Below, piece by piece: positions 24,558 to 33,400 of a DNA stretch of 64,000 bases. The notes beneath the pieces were generated by a model. The model did not search any database. It was not told the DNA's origin and saw only the letters and a program-made list of their open reading frames with translations. The first letter of the stretch is position 1. Each line of letters opens with the position of its first letter. The stretch is from Streptomyces fumanus (GTDB taxonomy: Bacteria; Actinomycetota; Actinomycetes; Streptomycetales; Streptomycetaceae). Where the stretch lies: NCBI RefSeq assembly GCF_014655295.1, contig NZ_BNBI01000008.1:372001-436000 (forward strand). Reading direction: 5' to 3'. The position numbers and the translations under genes were made by a program.

Positions 24558-25826
24558 ATGACGCACGAGGCACACCGCCAGGCGACCGGCGGGGACACCG
24601 CTTCCAGCGCACGGCCGCTGTGGCGGCAGCGGGACTTCGGGATCTTCTGGGCCGCGCAGACCCTCTCCGTCCTCGGCGACTCCTTCGCGCTGATCGCCCT
24701 GCCCCTGCTGGTGCTGGAGGCCACCGGCTCGATCGCCAGCATGGGCCTGCTCACGGCCGTCGGCGGCGCCGCCTCGGTGGGCGCGGCGGTCTTCGCCGGG
24801 GCCGTCGTCGACCGGGTCGACCGGCGCAAGCTGCTCGTCGGCTGCGACCTGGTCCGCATGGTGCTGTACGGGGCGGTCCCGGTGGTGTGGCTGGCGGGCC
24901 CGCAGCTCTGGCTGCTGTACGTCGTGCTGCCGCTGTGCGAGGCCGTCGGCATGTTCTTCGCCGTCGGCTACGTCACCGCCGTGCGCGGCCTGGTCGGCAC
25001 CGGGCAGCTCACCGAGGCCAACGGGCGGCTGAACGCCACCGCCGCCGCGGCCGGGGTGCTCGGCCCGCTCGGCGCCGGGATGGTGGCCGCCTGGTCGGGG
25101 CCCGCCGCCGCGGTCGGCGTGGACGCCGCCAGCTTCGGCGTCTCGGCCGCCTGTGTGCTGCTGGTCCGGTTCCGGGCCCGCGCCGCGGACGACGCCCCCG
25201 GCGAGCGGCGCCCCGGCCTCTGGGCGGACCTGCGGACCGGGGTGGCCTTCCTGTACGGGCATCCGGTGCTGCGCGCCCTCACCGTGCTGCTGGCCGTGTT
25301 CAGCTTCCTCACCCTGGGCCTGAACGACCTGGTGATCTACCACCTCAAGCACGACCTCGGCCACGACGACGGCACGGTCGGCACCGTCATGGCGGCCGGC
25401 GCGGTCGGCACCATCACCGGCGCCCTGCTGGTCGCCCGGGTCCGCCGGCGCCTCGGCTTCGGCCGGACCTGGACCGGCGCGGTCGCGGGGTGCGGGCTGG
25501 CCTTCGCCGGACTGGGCTGGGTGCGCGAGGTGCCCGCCGTCGCCGTGCTCAGCGCGGCCTTCCTGGCCTGCGTCGGCATGGCGGGCACCTGCTCGATGTC
25601 CCTGCGCCAGGAGGTCACCCCGGAACACCTGCTGGGCCGGGTCACCTCCGCCTTCTGGACGCTGCACTACTCGGCGGCGCCCGTCGGCGCCGCCGTCCTC
25701 ACTTGGGCGGCGGAGCACCACGGCACCGCACCGGTCGCCCTGGTGGCGGGCGGCTGCTGCGTCCTGATCGCGGTCGTCGCGCTGGTCACACCGATCCGCC
25801 GGCCGGGCCGGACAGCACCTGCCTGA
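24558..25826 (+). CDS. MFS transporter (EntS/drug-exporter type)
   Basis: A 422-residue major facilitator with about 12 transmembrane helices. The early motif WRQRDFGIFWAAQTLSVLGDSFALIALPLLVLE and the loop motif AGAVVDRVDRRKLLVGCD place it with the EntS/MFS_3 type exporters of siderophores or drugs. A strong GGAAAGGGACC site precedes the ATG at 24558. No siderophore gene is adjacent. Its 3' end overlaps the convergent alditol oxidase by 41 bp. Confidence 0.88.
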   Translation: MTHEAHRQATGGDTASSARPLWRQRDFGIFWAAQTLSVLGDSFALIALPLLVLEATGSIASMGLLTAVGGAASVGAAVFAGAVVDRVDRRKLLVGCDLVRMVLYGAVPVVWLAGPQLWLLYVVLPLCEAVGMFFAVGYVTAVRGLVGTGQLTEANGRLNATAAAAGVLGPLGAGMVAAWSGPAAAVGVDAASFGVSAACVLLVRFRARAADDAPGERRPGLWADLRTGVAFLYGHPVLRALTVLLAVFSFLTLGLNDLVIYHLKHDLGHDDGTVGTVMAAGAVGTITGALLVARVRRRLGFGRTWTGAVAGCGLAFAGLGWVREVPAVAVLSAAFLACVGMAGTCSMSLRQEVTPEHLLGRVTSAFWTLHYSAAPVGAAVLTWAAEHHGTAPVALVAGGCCVLIAVVALVTPIRRPGRTAPA

Positions 25827-27060
25827 CGAACGCGTTGGTGAACACGCCCGCCGGGTCCAGCTCGCGGACCAGCGCCGCGAAGTCGCCCAGCCTCGGATAC
25901 CGGGCGGCGAGCACCGCCGGGGCCGTGGTGAACACCTTGCCCCAGTGCGGCCGGGCGTCGAACGCGTCCAGCGCCTCCTCCACCCGCCGCACCACCGGCA
26001 GCACCGCCGCCGTGTCCGCGATCCAGGTGAAGTGCAGCGCCACGGTGTCCCGCCCGTACGCCGGGCTCAGCCACTGCGCGTCGGCGGCGACCGTGCGCAC
26101 CTCGCAGGTCTGCAGCACCGGCGCGACCTCCTCGCGGATCGCCTCCAGCGCGCGCAGCGCGTCCAGGGCGTGCTCGCGCGGCAGCAGGTACTCGGACTGG
26201 AGTTCGTCGCCGCTGCTCGGGGTGAACTCGGCGCGGAAGTGCGGCAGCCGCTCGTGCCAGGGCCCCGGCACCCCGAACTGCTCCGTGCAGTTCACCGCGG
26301 GCATCCCCGGCACCGGGTGCATCTTCTCGGCGGCCGGGGCGGCGTACGGGAAGTCGGGCAGAAGCTGGTCGGTGCGGCGCTTGAGCCACACCTGCCGGAA
26401 GCCGGGGGAGCGCCAGTCGGTGAACAGGCTGACGCTGTACGCCGCCGACAGCACCGCGGCGAGGGTCCCGGCGTCCAGCGCGGCGAACGGCAGCTCGGTG
26501 AAGACGTGCTGTTCGACCTCGTAGGCCGGCTCCAGGTCCAGGGTGAGCGCGGTGACCACGCCCAGCGCGCCGAGCGAGGTGACCGCCCCGTCGAACCGCC
26601 GGTCGCCCCGGGCCAGGGTCACCGTCGTGCCGTCCGCCGTGACCAGCTCGACCTCGCGGACCACCGACGCCAGTGAGCCGTTGGTCACACCCGAGCCGTG
26701 GGTGCCGGTCGCGACCGACCCGGCCACCGAGATGTGCGGCAGCGAGGCCATGTTCGGCAGCGCCAGCCCGTGCGCGTGCACCACCCGGGCCAACTCCGCG
26801 TACCGGACGCCGCCGCCCACCCGGACCGTACCGGCCGCGGTGTCGACGTCGACCTCGCCGGGCAGGCCGGCCAGGGACAGCAGCACGCCCTCGGCGCCGG
26901 GCTCGGCTATCTCGTTGAAGGAGTGCCCGCTGCCCAGCACCCGCACCCGCGCGCTCCCGGCGACCAGCGCCCGCAGCGCCTCCAGCGAGTGCGGCCGGTG
27001 CACTTCCTTGGCCGTGTACGTGATGTTGCCGGCCCAATTGGTCACGGCGGTGTCGGTCAT
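25786..27060 (-). CDS. aldO: Alditol oxidase (FAD-linked)
   Basis: A 424-residue flavoprotein of the VAO family that oxidises sugar alcohols such as xylitol and sorbitol at C1 with O2, giving the aldose and H2O2. The N-terminus TNWAGNITYTAKE, GSGHSFNEIAEPG, NMASLPHISVAGSVATGTHGSG, EKMHPVPGMPAVNCTEQFG and the C-terminal RPHWGKVFT agree closely with S. coelicolor AldO as I recall it. His46 in GSGHS is the residue that carries covalent FAD in that enzyme. The start at 27060 has a GGGAGGG site. No polyol transporter or kinase is adjacent. Confidence 0.93.
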   Translation of the reverse strand: MTDTAVTNWAGNITYTAKEVHRPHSLEALRALVAGSARVRVLGSGHSFNEIAEPGAEGVLLSLAGLPGEVDVDTAAGTVRVGGGVRYAELARVVHAHGLALPNMASLPHISVAGSVATGTHGSGVTNGSLASVVREVELVTADGTTVTLARGDRRFDGAVTSLGALGVVTALTLDLEPAYEVEQHVFTELPFAALDAGTLAAVLSAAYSVSLFTDWRSPGFRQVWLKRRTDQLLPDFPYAAPAAEKMHPVPGMPAVNCTEQFGVPGPWHERLPHFRAEFTPSSGDELQSEYLLPREHALDALRALEAIREEVAPVLQTCEVRTVAADAQWLSPAYGRDTVALHFTWIADTAAVLPVVRRVEEALDAFDARPHWGKVFTTAPAVLAARYPRLGDFAALVRELDPAGVFTNAFVRQVLSGPAGGSV

Positions 27061-27203
27061 ACCGCAGCCCTCCCATCGATCGTGCGGACCCGAGGTCCTC
27101 CGCGGAAACCTACCTGGCGCCCCGGGAGGGGCCCCGGCGGGGAAGCCGCACCAGCGGGGGCATACCGTGAGAAGTCGAACGCCTGACCCGGGAGGAGACA
27201 CGG

Positions 27204-28523
27204 ATGGGCAGCCGCACCGCGCTGGTCGAGGATCTGATGGAGCGCTTTCCGCACGTACCGCGGGAGGCGGTCTTCAAGGAGGACCTGCTCCGCGGCGGAG
27301 TGGCCTTCGACCCGAGCGCGCTCAGCGACAACGAGGACGGCGAGGTCAAGCCCAAGTCGTACTTCATCTTCTCCTTCGACCACGGCACCCTGCCGGAGCT
27401 GGGCGAGGCCGCGCTGCGCCGCCCGCCCGAGGAGATCATCCTCACCGGCGGCCCCTACGACCTGCGCCGCACGGTCGTCTCGGTGCGGGTGAACCCCTCC
27501 TCGCCGTACCGCGTGGCCGCCGGCGAGGACGGGGTGCTCGGCCTCTACCTCGACGGCCGGCGGATCGCGGACGTCGGCGTGCCGCCGATGCCGGAGTACT
27601 ACCGGCACACCCTCTCCAACGGCAAGTCGGTCATGGAGGTCGCCCCGACCATCCAGTGGGGCTACCTGATCTACCTGACCGTCTTCCGGGTCTGCCAGTA
27701 CTTCGGCGCCAAGGAGGAGTGCCAGTACTGCGACATCAATCACAACTGGCGCCAGCACAAGGCGGCCGGCCGCCCCTACACGGGCGTCAAGGACGTCGAG
27801 GAGGTGCTGGAAGCCCTGGAGATCATCGACCGGTACGACACCCAGAAGGCGTCCACCGCCTACACCCTCACCGGCGGCGCCATCACCTCGACGGTCTCCG
27901 GGCGGGACGAGGCCGACTTCTACGGCCACTACGCCAAGGCCATCGAGGAGCGCTTCCCCGGCCGCTGGATCGGCAAGGTGGTCGCCCAGGCGCTGCCCCG
28001 CGACGACGTGCAGCGGTTCAAGGACTACGGCGTGCAGATCTACCACCCCAACTTCGAGGTGTGGGACGAGTACCTGTTCAAGCGGTACTGCCCCGGCAAG
28101 GAGCGCTACGTCGGCCGCGACGAGTGGCACCGGCGCATCCTGGACTCCGCGGAGATCTTCGGCGCCCGCAACGTCATCCCGAACTTCGTGGCCGGCGTGG
28201 AGATGGCCGAGCCCTTCGGCTTCAAGACGGTCGACGAGGCCATCGCCTCCACCACCGAGGGCCTGCGCTTCTTCATGTCGCACGGCATCACGCCCCGGTT
28301 CACCACCTGGTGCCCCGAGCCCACCACCCCGCTCGGCAAGGCCAACCCGCAGGGCGCCCCGCTGGAGTACCACATCCGGCTGCTCCAGGCGTACCGGCAG
28401 ACCATGGAGGACTTCGGTCTCTCCTCGCCGCCCGGCTACGGCCCGCCCGGCGCCGGCAACGCGGTCTTCTCGGTCAGCTCCTTCATGGACAGCCTCCCGG
28501 CGGACGAGCCCGTGGAGGTCTGA
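27204..28523 (+). CDS. Radical SAM protein with CX8CX2C cluster motif
   Basis: A 439-residue protein. The cluster region reads CQYFGAKEECQYCDIN (Cys164, Cys173, Cys176), that is CX8CX2C rather than the canonical CX3CX2C. After it come TLTGGAITS (in the position of the GGE motif), VAQALPRDD, YHPNFEVWDEYLFKRYCPGK and NFVAGVEMAEP, all fitting a TIM-barrel radical SAM fold. It probably binds a [4Fe-4S] cluster and cleaves S-adenosylmethionine; the substrate is unknown. A GGAGGAG site precedes the ATG. It stands alone, divergent from aldO, with no peptide precursor or maturation partner visible. Confidence 0.85.
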   Translation: MGSRTALVEDLMERFPHVPREAVFKEDLLRGGVAFDPSALSDNEDGEVKPKSYFIFSFDHGTLPELGEAALRRPPEEIILTGGPYDLRRTVVSVRVNPSSPYRVAAGEDGVLGLYLDGRRIADVGVPPMPEYYRHTLSNGKSVMEVAPTIQWGYLIYLTVFRVCQYFGAKEECQYCDINHNWRQHKAAGRPYTGVKDVEEVLEALEIIDRYDTQKASTAYTLTGGAITSTVSGRDEADFYGHYAKAIEERFPGRWIGKVVAQALPRDDVQRFKDYGVQIYHPNFEVWDEYLFKRYCPGKERYVGRDEWHRRILDSAEIFGARNVIPNFVAGVEMAEPFGFKTVDEAIASTTEGLRFFMSHGITPRFTTWCPEPTTPLGKANPQGAPLEYHIRLLQAYRQTMEDFGLSSPPGYGPPGAGNAVFSVSSFMDSLPADEPVEV

Positions 28524-28682
28524 CCGGACGCCCCGGGGCGGGCGGGCGGCACCCGCGCGCTCGCCCGTACGGCGCTTGTCAGTCCCGACGGGGACGTGAA
28601 AGGCTCGGCGCCTGCCGCGAGGTTCCCCCCAACTCCGTCGCCGCCCTGGCGAGTTGGCCTCGCTCGTGGACGCGGGAGACCC

Positions 28683-30167
28683 ATGCCCGACCTGCCGATC
28701 CCCGAGGACGCCGCCGAGGCAGCGCTGTTCTCCGAGTGCTGGGACGCCGTGCTCTCCTACGCCGACCTGTGCACGGCCGGGTCGGCCGCCGCGGGCAGGC
28801 TGGCCGCGGAGGCGTTCGCGCGGGGCATGCGCGAGGCCCGCACCACCGGCCGCCGCCCGGCCAGACTGCCCCGCGTCCCCCTGCTGCTGACCGCGGTACG
28901 GGCCACCGCGGCGTCCTGGGAGGCCGCCGGGCGCGGCCAGGACCTCGACCCGGACCTGAAGCTGTGGCTGCACTCCCCGCGGGCCGCCCGGTACACCGGC
29001 CCGCCCCGGCGCCGCCCGCTCGCCCTGCGCGCGCTCGGGGAACTGCGCGCCCCGGACGCCGAACTGCTCTGGCTGGCCGACGTGGAGGCGCTGCCGCTGA
29101 CCGTGGTGGCCCGCCGCCTCGGCCTGGACCCGGCCACCGCGGCCGGCCGGCTCGACGGGGCCCGCGCCCGGTTCCGGGACCGCTGCCGCCGCGCCCACCT
29201 CGACACCCCCGCCGACGGACCCTGCCACGGTTACGCCGCGCTGCTGGACGCGGCCACCCGCACGCCCGGCGCCGGGCTGCCCGAGGACCTCTCCCGCCAC
29301 CTGGCCATCTGCGCCGACTGCGCCGAGGCCGCCGCCTGTCTGCGCCCGCACGGCACCGCCCCGGCCGCCGCGCTGGCCTCCGGCGTCGTCGGCTGGAACG
29401 GCGCGGCCTACCTGGAGCGCCGCCGCCGCGCCGCCGACGCCCGCCTCGGGACGCCGGGACCCGGCCCGGCCGGCCCCGGCGACGACCACCACGACCGGCC
29501 CGGTCCCGGCGGCCACCGCGCCAAGCTGCGCCGCGGGGGCCTGCTGGGCGCCGCCGCCCTGGTGTCCCTGCTGGCCCTCGGCGTCACCCTGATGCCCTTC
29601 GGCTCCGCCGCCGGCCCGGGCGGCGCCGAGCCCGCCGGCACCACCGGCCGCCGCACCGGGGCCGAGCCCGAGGCCGCGCCCCCGCCGCCGCCGGTCACCG
29701 CGCGGGCCCGCCCGTCCGCCGCCGGCACCACCGGGGCGCCCGAGGCCACCCCCGGCCGACGGCCCTCCGACCCCGACCCGGCCCCCGCGCCCCGGGACAC
29801 CGCCACCGCCCCGCCCCCGGCCACCGGCCCCGCGACCACCCCGGCCGCCTCCCCGGACTGCCGGATCCGCTACGAACTGGTCGACCAGTGGCCCGACGGC
29901 TTCCAGGCCGCCGTCACCCTCACCACCGCCCGCGCCCTCGACACCTGGCGGGTGAGCTGGACCTTCCCCGACGGCCAGCGCGTCACCCGGATGTGGGACG
30001 CCACCGCCGACCAGGACGGCCCCCGCGTCACCGCCGACGCCGCCGACTACCACCGCGCCGTCCCCGCCGGCGGCAAGGTCGGCTTCGGCTTCCTCGCCTC
30101 CTGGCGGGACCGCAACTCCCCGCCGCGCGACTTCACCCTCAACGGGCGCGCCTGCGCCGCCGACTGA
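28683..30167 (+). CDS. Sigma-70-region-like protein with membrane segment and C-terminal CBM2-like domain
   Basis: A 494-residue protein. Residues 1-170 resemble an ECF-like sigma region (ELLWLADVEALPLTVVARRLGLDPATAAGRLDGAR as an HTH). Residues 180-235 contain a CxxC zinc-finger-like segment (HLAICADCAEAAACL) as in anti-sigma factors. A single transmembrane helix lies near 282-305 (GLLGAAALVSLLALGVTLM). A Pro/Ala-rich linker leads to a C-terminal domain of about 100 residues (CRIRYELVDQWPDGFQAAVTL...TWRVSWTFPDGQRVTRMWDA) typical of bacterial cellulose-binding CBM2. The layout suggests an outside-binding, inside-acting sensor. The ATG has a GGGAGA site. Confidence 0.8.
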   Translation: MPDLPIPEDAAEAALFSECWDAVLSYADLCTAGSAAAGRLAAEAFARGMREARTTGRRPARLPRVPLLLTAVRATAASWEAAGRGQDLDPDLKLWLHSPRAARYTGPPRRRPLALRALGELRAPDAELLWLADVEALPLTVVARRLGLDPATAAGRLDGARARFRDRCRRAHLDTPADGPCHGYAALLDAATRTPGAGLPEDLSRHLAICADCAEAAACLRPHGTAPAAALASGVVGWNGAAYLERRRRAADARLGTPGPGPAGPGDDHHDRPGPGGHRAKLRRGGLLGAAALVSLLALGVTLMPFGSAAGPGGAEPAGTTGRRTGAEPEAAPPPPPVTARARPSAAGTTGAPEATPGRRPSDPDPAPAPRDTATAPPPATGPATTPAASPDCRIRYELVDQWPDGFQAAVTLTTARALDTWRVSWTFPDGQRVTRMWDATADQDGPRVTADAADYHRAVPAGGKVGFGFLASWRDRNSPPRDFTLNGRACAAD

Positions 30168-30477
30168 CACCCCCGCCCACCTCGAACGGGACCGTGCGAA
30201 CGGAACCGGACACCCCCGGCCGGAATGGAAGCGTTCCGCTCCGCCCCGGACCCGGTGAATGGACCGACCACCGAGGCGGCCGGGTGCGGGGGCTGACCGG
30301 TGCGGTGTGCCCCCGGCCCGTTCCGTGCGGGCTTCGGGCCACTTCTGCGCGTCCGCGACCGACCCCGCGGCCGGCACCGGTTGCCCGGTTCTTCCCTGTA
30401 CCGGGGGTGCCCGGCTGCCGGAGCCTGGCCGTGAGCAGGCGCTCCGGACCGTGGGCGCCTGCGGGAACGGGGGTCTC
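30168..30477. other. Leader region of the Tc toxin locus
   Basis: These 310 bp separate the CBM2 protein from the TcB/TcC gene. The frame of the toxin continues open upstream to 30259, but that extension is Pro/Arg/Gly-rich, not domain-like, and starts without a ribosome site. A short palindrome (GGAAGCGTTCC) lies near 30230. No convincing -35/-10 pair or terminator was found, so the promoter is not located. Confidence 0.4.
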
Positions 30478-33400
30478 GTGGACGAGCCCAGGACAGCGGC
30501 GAGAGCGACGGACCCGGAGGACGCCTTCCGCGCGGTGCGCGTCGGCGACGCGGTGCCCGGCGGATCGCTCCCGAAGGGCGGGGGAGCGATCCGGGCGATC
30601 GGGGAGAAGTTCGCGGCCGACCCGGCGCGCGGGACCGGCCGGATGACCGTGCCGCTCACCCTCAGCGCCGCCCGCGACCTGACCCCCGCCCTGACGCTCA
30701 CCTACGACTCCGGCGCGGGCAACGGGCCGTTCGGCATGGGCTGGCAGTTGTCCCTGCCGGCCGTCACCCGCCGCACCGACAACGGCCTGCCCCGCTACCT
30801 CGACGACGACCCCGACGCGGAGACCACCGCCGACGTCTTCCTCCTCACCGGCGCCGACGACCTCGTACCGGTGCCGCCCGGGCCGGACGGCGACGGCACC
30901 GCCCACCCCGGCTACCGGGTGCGCCGCTACCGGCCCCGGGTCGAGGGCGACTTCACCCGGATCGAGCGCTGGACCCGCACCGCGGACGGCGACGTGCACT
31001 GGCGCACCCTGTCGGCGGACAACCTGCTCAACGTCTACGGCCGTGACACCGCGAGCCGGATCGCCGACCCCGCGGACCCGCGCCGGGTCTTCGGCTGGCT
31101 GCTCTGCGAGACCCGCGACGACCGGGGCAACGCCGTGCACTACCGCTACCTGGCCGAGGACGCCACGGGCGTCGACCGCACGGCACCGCACGAGCGGGGC
31201 CGGGGCGCCGCCGACGACCCCCGGCGGCACGTGGCCCGCTACCCGTACAGCGTCCGCTACGGCAACCGCGTACCCCTGCTGGACGCCGACGGGCGCCGCC
31301 CGGTGGACGTGTCCGCGGAGCAACTGCGCGACGCCCGGTGGATGTTCGAACTGGTCCTCGACTACGGCGGGCACGACGACGCCGCCCCCACCCCGGCCCC
31401 CACCGGGCCGTGGGCGTGCCGCGCCGATCCGTTCTCCACCCACCGCCCCGGCTTCGAGGTGCGCACCTACCGGCTGTGCCGGCGCGCGCTGATGTTCCAC
31501 CACTTCCCCGGCGAACCCGGAGTGGGCGCGGACTGCCTGGTCGCCGCCACCGCCTTCGGCTACCGCGCCGGCCCCGACGCGCAGGGCGTACCGGGCGACA
31601 CCGCACGCGGCCACGTCGGCGGCTCCTTCCTGGAATCGGTCACCGTCAGCGGCTTCCGGCGGGCCCCGGGCGGCGGATACACCACCCGGTCCCTGCCGCC
31701 GCTCACCTTCACCTACACGCGCGCCGAGATCGACACCCGGGTCCGCCGCCTGGACGCGGGCAGCCTGGAGAACCTGCCCGCCGGCCTGGACGAGACGGCG
31801 TACGACTGGGTCGACCTCGACGGCGAGGGGCTGTCCGGCGCGCTCAGCGTCCGGGACGACGCCTGGTACTACAAGCCCAACCTCGGCGGGGGCAGCCTCG
31901 GCCCGCTGCGCCGCCTCGCCACCCTGCCGTCCCCGCCGGCCGGGCCGGGCCGCGAGCTGACCGACCTCGACGGCGACGGCCGGCTCGACCTGGTCCGCCT
32001 CGACGGCGAGCCGCGCGGCTTCCACGCCCGCACCGCGGACGGCGACTGGGAGCCGTTCGCCCCGTTCGCCTCCGCCCCCGCGCCCGTCCTCGCCGCCGAA
32101 CCCGGCACGGGCGCTGCGCCCCCGCGGCTGGTCGACCTCACCGGGGACGGCCTCGCGGACCTGCTGACCGCCGACGACACCGGCGTCGTGTGGTACCCGT
32201 CCCTGGGCGCCCGGGGCTTCGGCGGACCGCGCGGCGCCCCGCACCCCGACGAGGACGGCACGGGCCCGCGCCCGCTGCTCGCCGACAGCACCCGGACGCT
32301 GTTCCTCGCCGACATGTCCGGCGACGGCCTCACCGACCTGGTGCGGATCGGCAACGGCGAGATCCGCTACTGGCCCAGCCTCGGCCACGGCCGCTTCGGC
32401 GCCCCCGTCGTCATGAGCGACGCCCCGCCGCTGGCCACCCCCGAGGAGTACGACCCCCGCCGGGTGCGGCTCGCCGACGTCGACGGCTCCGGCACCACCG
32501 ACCTGCTCTACCTGGCCCCCGACGGCGTACGGCTCTGGTACAACCGCTCCGGCAACGGCTGGAGCCCGGCGAACCGGCTGCCCGACCTGCCCCACCTCGG
32601 CCACCCCGCCCAGGTCCGGGTCGCCGACCTGCTGGGCAACGGCACCGCCTGCCTGGTCTGGTCCTCGCCGCTGCCCGCCGACGCCGGTGACCCGCTGCGC
32701 TATATCGACCTCATGGGCGGCACCAAACCCCACCTGCTGACCGGTGCCGACAACCACATGGGCGCCGAGACCCGGGTCCGCTACGCCCCGTCCACCGCCT
32801 TCTACCTCGCCGACCGGCGGGCCGGCCGGCCCTGGCACACCCGCCTGCCGTTCCCGGTCCACGTCGTCGCCGAGCAGGAGCACCTCGACCACGTCCGCCG
32901 CACCCGCTTCACCACCCGCTACTCCTACCACCACGGCCACTACGACGGCGTGGAGCGCGAGTTCGCCGGCTTCGCCCTGATCGAGCGGCAGGACACCGAG
33001 GCGTACGAGGGGTACGCCGCCGAAGTGGCCCGCACCGGCGGCGCCCAGGAGACCGACCCGGCCCTCTACCAGCCGCCGGTCACCACCCGGAGCTGGTTCC
33101 ACACCGGCGCCCACCCCGACGGCCCCGGGCTCCTGGAGAAGCTCACCGCCGGGTTCTACCTCGGGCAGCGGCACCTGCCCGACCCCGAACTCCCCGACGG
33201 CCTCGACCCGGGCGAACTGCGCGAGTGCCTGCGGGCGCTGCGGGGCCACCCGCTGCGCACCGAGGTCTACAGCTTCGACGGCTCCCCCGACCAGGACCAC
33301 CCCTACACGGTCACCGAGACCGCCTACGCCGTGGAGCGGCTCCAGCCCCGGGGCCCGGCCCGCCCGGTCTTCCTGGTCGAGGAGCGGGCCACGATGACCC

